A DNA stretch of 64,000 bases, from the NCBI GenBank assembly GCA_022579005.1, contig MU401644.1, positions 1 through 64,000 on the forward strand. Reading direction: 5' to 3'. A program made the position numbers and the translations under genes. This DNA is from Poronia punctata. Its lineage: Eukaryota > Ascomycota > Sordariomycetes > Xylariales > Xylariaceae. Below are positions 60,954-64,000 of this stretch, piece after piece (within the stretch, counting starts at the first letter, position 1; each line of letters opens with the position of its first letter). The notes under the pieces were generated by a model. It saw only the letters and a program-made list of their open reading frames with translations. It was not told the DNA's origin and ran no database searches.

Positions 60954-63698
60954 AGGCAGTGGTGTTTTTCCTATCAAGTCTACAGACCCGTCGACTTGCG
61001 GAGGTCTTGCACGTTTTGTTGTTGCCATTTGTCGCTCCAGGAGAAGAAACAGCTAGGTTGCATTCTTAGCAAGGCTTGGATGCGCGGGCTAATGCCATCA
61101 AATGGGGACGGGCGATGATGCCAGTGGTTCCCAGAGGCAGAAAGCGAAGATGCATAGACTGGCATGGCCTGTGTGGATGGACATATCCGGGCGGACAGTT
61201 GTATTTTCCACGGTTCGTACATGCAGTGCCCACACCCTAAAGCCATCCGCAATCTCTCCCGGCTAGATTCTACCCGCCTCCTACATAGTAAGGTCGGATC
61301 CCGATTGCATTACCCGTAAACTCGCAGGTTAGCTAGGTAGCTAAGGATATTAGTATATTATGCCGTTTCGAGCGTCCCTTCTATCGCCCTCCTGATGACT
61401 ACCCGATGCTAGTTTGGTTCCACCCCGGTCTTGTAACTGAATAGCAACGCCTGCTACCCTGTATTCTCGACTTGGCTAGAGATGCAGGCCACCCACGGGC
61501 CGTCCACACGTGTGTGGTTTTAGCCTTGCCGTATGGAGCGATCAAGCAACGCCTCAACGACCACGTTCCGTAAGTCTGAGGATGTTAGCCCAAAAGGTTA
61601 ATTCAAAACCCGGTTACTACAGCCACGGGGATGGAGCTTGGGGGTAAGAAGAGAATGCTAACTAAGGGTCATCGTTACTAGATAATCACTCTAATTAAGT
61701 AACCCGACAACTAGGCCGTAGCGTGCCTGCTTTCCTGACAAAGCATGAACAGTTTCCATGTTGTGGATATACATACATAGTAGCATTCCGTAGGGGCATG
61801 TCCGTCCTTCAACACAAAGTATACCGATCAAAGCTAACAAGCTTACCAGTTCCCGAGTACTAGCAACACCTTTTCTAAGCTGTCATAGCAAAGTCGTATT
61901 GTTCTGGATATGCCCATGTCTGCGAAATCTAGAAGCAGAGATTTGGCAACTACCATCTCTAGTTCGGGAGAGATTTCCACCACATGCACTTCGGCGCTCA
62001 GCTTGCAATTCGGTACTACAAGATCCACTTCGAATACTTAGCATGTCGTTGTCCATCATCATAAGGTATATAATATAAGTGGGCGACTCGGTCAAATTAT
62101 GTTAATCTTTATTTCTATTACTGTCAGCGGGTGAGCTGGTTTTTCTGTTTCACGGTCAAGCTGGAAACGAAAAAAAAAAAAAAAACCGGCACAGCTAAGG
62201 TAGGAAGTCTCCGTCCACTCCGTGTCACAAACCCTCCATGGCACCTCCAGCCTGGGCCAAAATACTTTTAATGCATCATCCTTTGCGATGATAGACGCTT
62301 CTTGGGCTCCCCCGGCTCCCCCGGCTCTCCTAAAAGTTGTTTCCCACCTTTTGTAAAGAAGAAGCTAGGTTAACCTAGATATATGCGGCTCCACCCCTGA
62401 GACGAGCCGGGCAGCCCGCTTCTCGTCCACAGCGACGAGGAGAGTTACACTTACTGTCGCCGGAGGGCGCCGGCCAGCGCGCCGCCGCCACATATAGAGC
62501 GATGGACACAAGGCGGCTAGGGATAGGAGTTGCTGTATGGCAACCACTTCTCCCCCCTGCATATACAACTCTAGACTAGGAGGTTATAGTAGACGAACTC
62601 TGTATTAAGCTTACATACGTAGGTACTTTTTGTTGCACTGCTAGGAAGGGGAAACCGGCCATTTTTGTCAACCTTGCGGGAATGTTATATTTTTTCAGTT
62701 CAAAGCAATATTTGTAAATAATCGATTATGTGCTACTATAACATGACTTTTATTGTCAAGTCGAAGGCACATTTCGTACCTAGTACCTACCGACCGGTAT
62801 GATTCTTAACTGCAATGTTTTTGGCAATTGTCTCCTACCAGGGAATCAACAGAATAGGGTAGTGAGGATCCATAAGGCTCAAGCTGAAGGCATTACTATA
62901 TATTATACCGAACCTTGTAACTATTGCTTTTTGTTCTAGTTTAGAAAGAAGGGGGGGGCTGAGGGAACGCGCACCAGTATATTAGGTAGGTTGGTAAACA
63001 GTGACTTTATGCTTTTCATCTATGGATAATACCTACCTTACCTTCAGTACCTGTGCACAAAGTAGTAAACATGGATATGAAAAAGCCGAAGTAAGCAAAT
63101 GGTTTTGCACTTAGATATCAAACGCCCCATAGAAAGTTTGGAGATCGACTGGTTTTGACATATCCTTTCTCATATTTCCAAATCATATTTCCAAATCATA
63201 TTTCCAAATCATATTCCCACAAATGCTTGGCTGCAAGTGCGCATGCATACCAAGAGCTGACTGTACGTATGTAGGTAGGGACATGTACCTTACTTACTTA
63301 CCATATTTGGCATGTACCCAACTAGTACGATATGAAACCTATTTACCGTACTTACAGTAGTCATCAGTGAAACAATGCAGCCGCGTCCATGTACTGATTT
63401 GATCCCTCTCTCGTCGACGATCTGCCGTTTGCAAGTGCCCGTGTCGCATGCTCCCGTCATCGGCATGCCGTTATCGGCACCGGCGGGGCACTGCCTAGGT
63501 TCCATTTGTGCAAGTCCTAGCGGGGTGTAGAATGATATAGTTCTAATTCAAGCTTGCCTGCCAGCCCTGCCACTTGGGGCGAGACTTGGTCAACCAAGGG
63601 ACGGGACTGATAAATGGCAGTACGGTTGCCATAAAGTACAATAATCAGTCCCAAGTACTGCTACCGTCAAGCAGGCAGTTTATAAACCATCGCCCAAA
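60954..63698. other. Gene-free region
   Basis: About 2.7 kb without a supportable gene; open frames of 60-90 codons show no domain resemblance or splice pairing. It contains an A17 run near 62171, a 13-bp tandem repeat (63171-63218), a G-rich run near 62951 and scattered TAGGTA words. TATAAA at 63681 lies too close to the next start codon to be a clear TATA box. Confidence 0.5.
63171..63218. repeat. 13-bp tandem repeat, 3.7 units
   Basis: Three perfect units of CATATTTCCAAAT and a degenerate partial fourth. Confidence 0.85.
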
Positions 63699-64000
63699 AT
63701 GGCCACATTGTTTCACAACGCCCGGTTCTTCCAGTCAGAGATCCAAGGGGAGGGCCACTCATTCGCCAACTGCATGTTAGTTGACGGAGGCGGCAAGATC
63801 GCGCACGTGGGTTCTGAAGATGATGAGCAAGTTCGCCGCGCTGAAGCAGACGGCACCCGAAAACAGGATTTGGGTGGGCGTATCGTGCTGCCGGGCTTTA
63901 TCGATGGACATATGCACCTGTTGATGCTTGGTCAGTCTCTCCAGAAGGCTGGCCTCGAAGGATGCAAGAACCTCCAAGATATTAGGAAAACATTGAAGAA
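63699..64000 (+). CDS. Amidohydrolase family protein, N-terminal part
   Basis: Open from an ATG at 63699 to the window end (100 codons and 2 bases), so the gene is cut off. Residues 1-60 form the small beta domain typical of amidohydrolases (NCMLVDGGGKIAHVGS, then DLGGRIVLPG), followed by GFIDGHMHLL, whose HxH (residues 71 and 73) supplies two metal ligands. This resembles the YtcJ/amidohydrolase-3 or related metal-dependent hydrolases of fungi. The substrate is unknown. No signal peptide. Confidence 0.85.
   Translation, partial: MATLFHNARFFQSEIQGEGHSFANCMLVDGGGKIAHVGSEDDEQVRRAEADGTRKQDLGGRIVLPGFIDGHMHLLMLGQSLQKAGLEGCKNLQDIRKTLK

Noticed and set aside
62365..62568. 67-codon minus-strand frame
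   Set aside because: Isolated, no motif, no splice pairing.
1..64000. tRNA, rRNA, CRISPR array, secondary-metabolite cluster, telomere repeats
   Set aside because: I looked for B-box-like GGTTCGA words, repeat-spacer arrays, PKS/NRPS motifs and TTAGGG arrays and found none that I can support by eye.

Overview
The window is nuclear DNA of a filamentous ascomycete (Pezizomycotina, most likely Sordariomycetes). The evidence is short introns with GTRNGT donors and CTAAC/CTGAC/CTAAT branch sites, fungal protein families (Rpn7 with a fungal insert, a Neurospora-type metallothionein, a GCR1_C-domain protein, a MUP1-type methionine permease), and a sharply two-part base composition that looks like repeat-induced point mutation (RIP).

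Bases 1 to about 31,260 are an extremely AT-rich block without genes. Repeat copies that differ almost only by C/T and G/A changes, and retrotransposon reading frames full of stops, show that this is RIP-mutated transposon DNA. Three repeat families can be followed by eye. The first is a 304-bp direct repeat (2924-3227 and 15616-15919) bracketing a Ty3/gypsy-like reverse transcriptase/RNase H relic near 8.2-9.4 kb. The second is a ~390-bp direct repeat (19921-20310 and 25799-26187) bracketing a second element-sized interval. The third is an LTR-like sequence at 2610-2825 and 28033-28260, of which the second copy is strikingly less mutated.

From about 31.3 kb composition becomes normal and genes begin. 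In order: RPN7 (proteasome lid, +), alanine aminotransferase (-), a ~6-kb gene-free stretch, a GCR1_C-domain protein (+), a 2.4-kb gap, a tiny spliced metallothionein (+), a nucleolar RRM/SRP40-like protein (-), an acyl-CoA thioesterase (+), a FAT1-type acyl-CoA synthetase ending in a peroxisomal AKL signal (+), a zinc-finger-like hypothetical and an upstream coiled hypothetical (both -, possibly one gene) next to a 10-N assembly gap between poly-G and poly-C tracts, a MUP1-like methionine permease (-), a tandem chromodomain protein (+), a 2.7-kb gap, and the start of an amidohydrolase cut by the window end (+).

Most genes are independent housekeeping or regulatory genes, with no secondary-metabolite cluster. 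The one suggestive functional neighbourhood is the thioesterase followed by the acyl-CoA synthetase on the same strand (release and activation of fatty acyl groups). Exon structures were worked out by hand from splice signals, reading phase and family conservation; those with uncertain junctions are marked.
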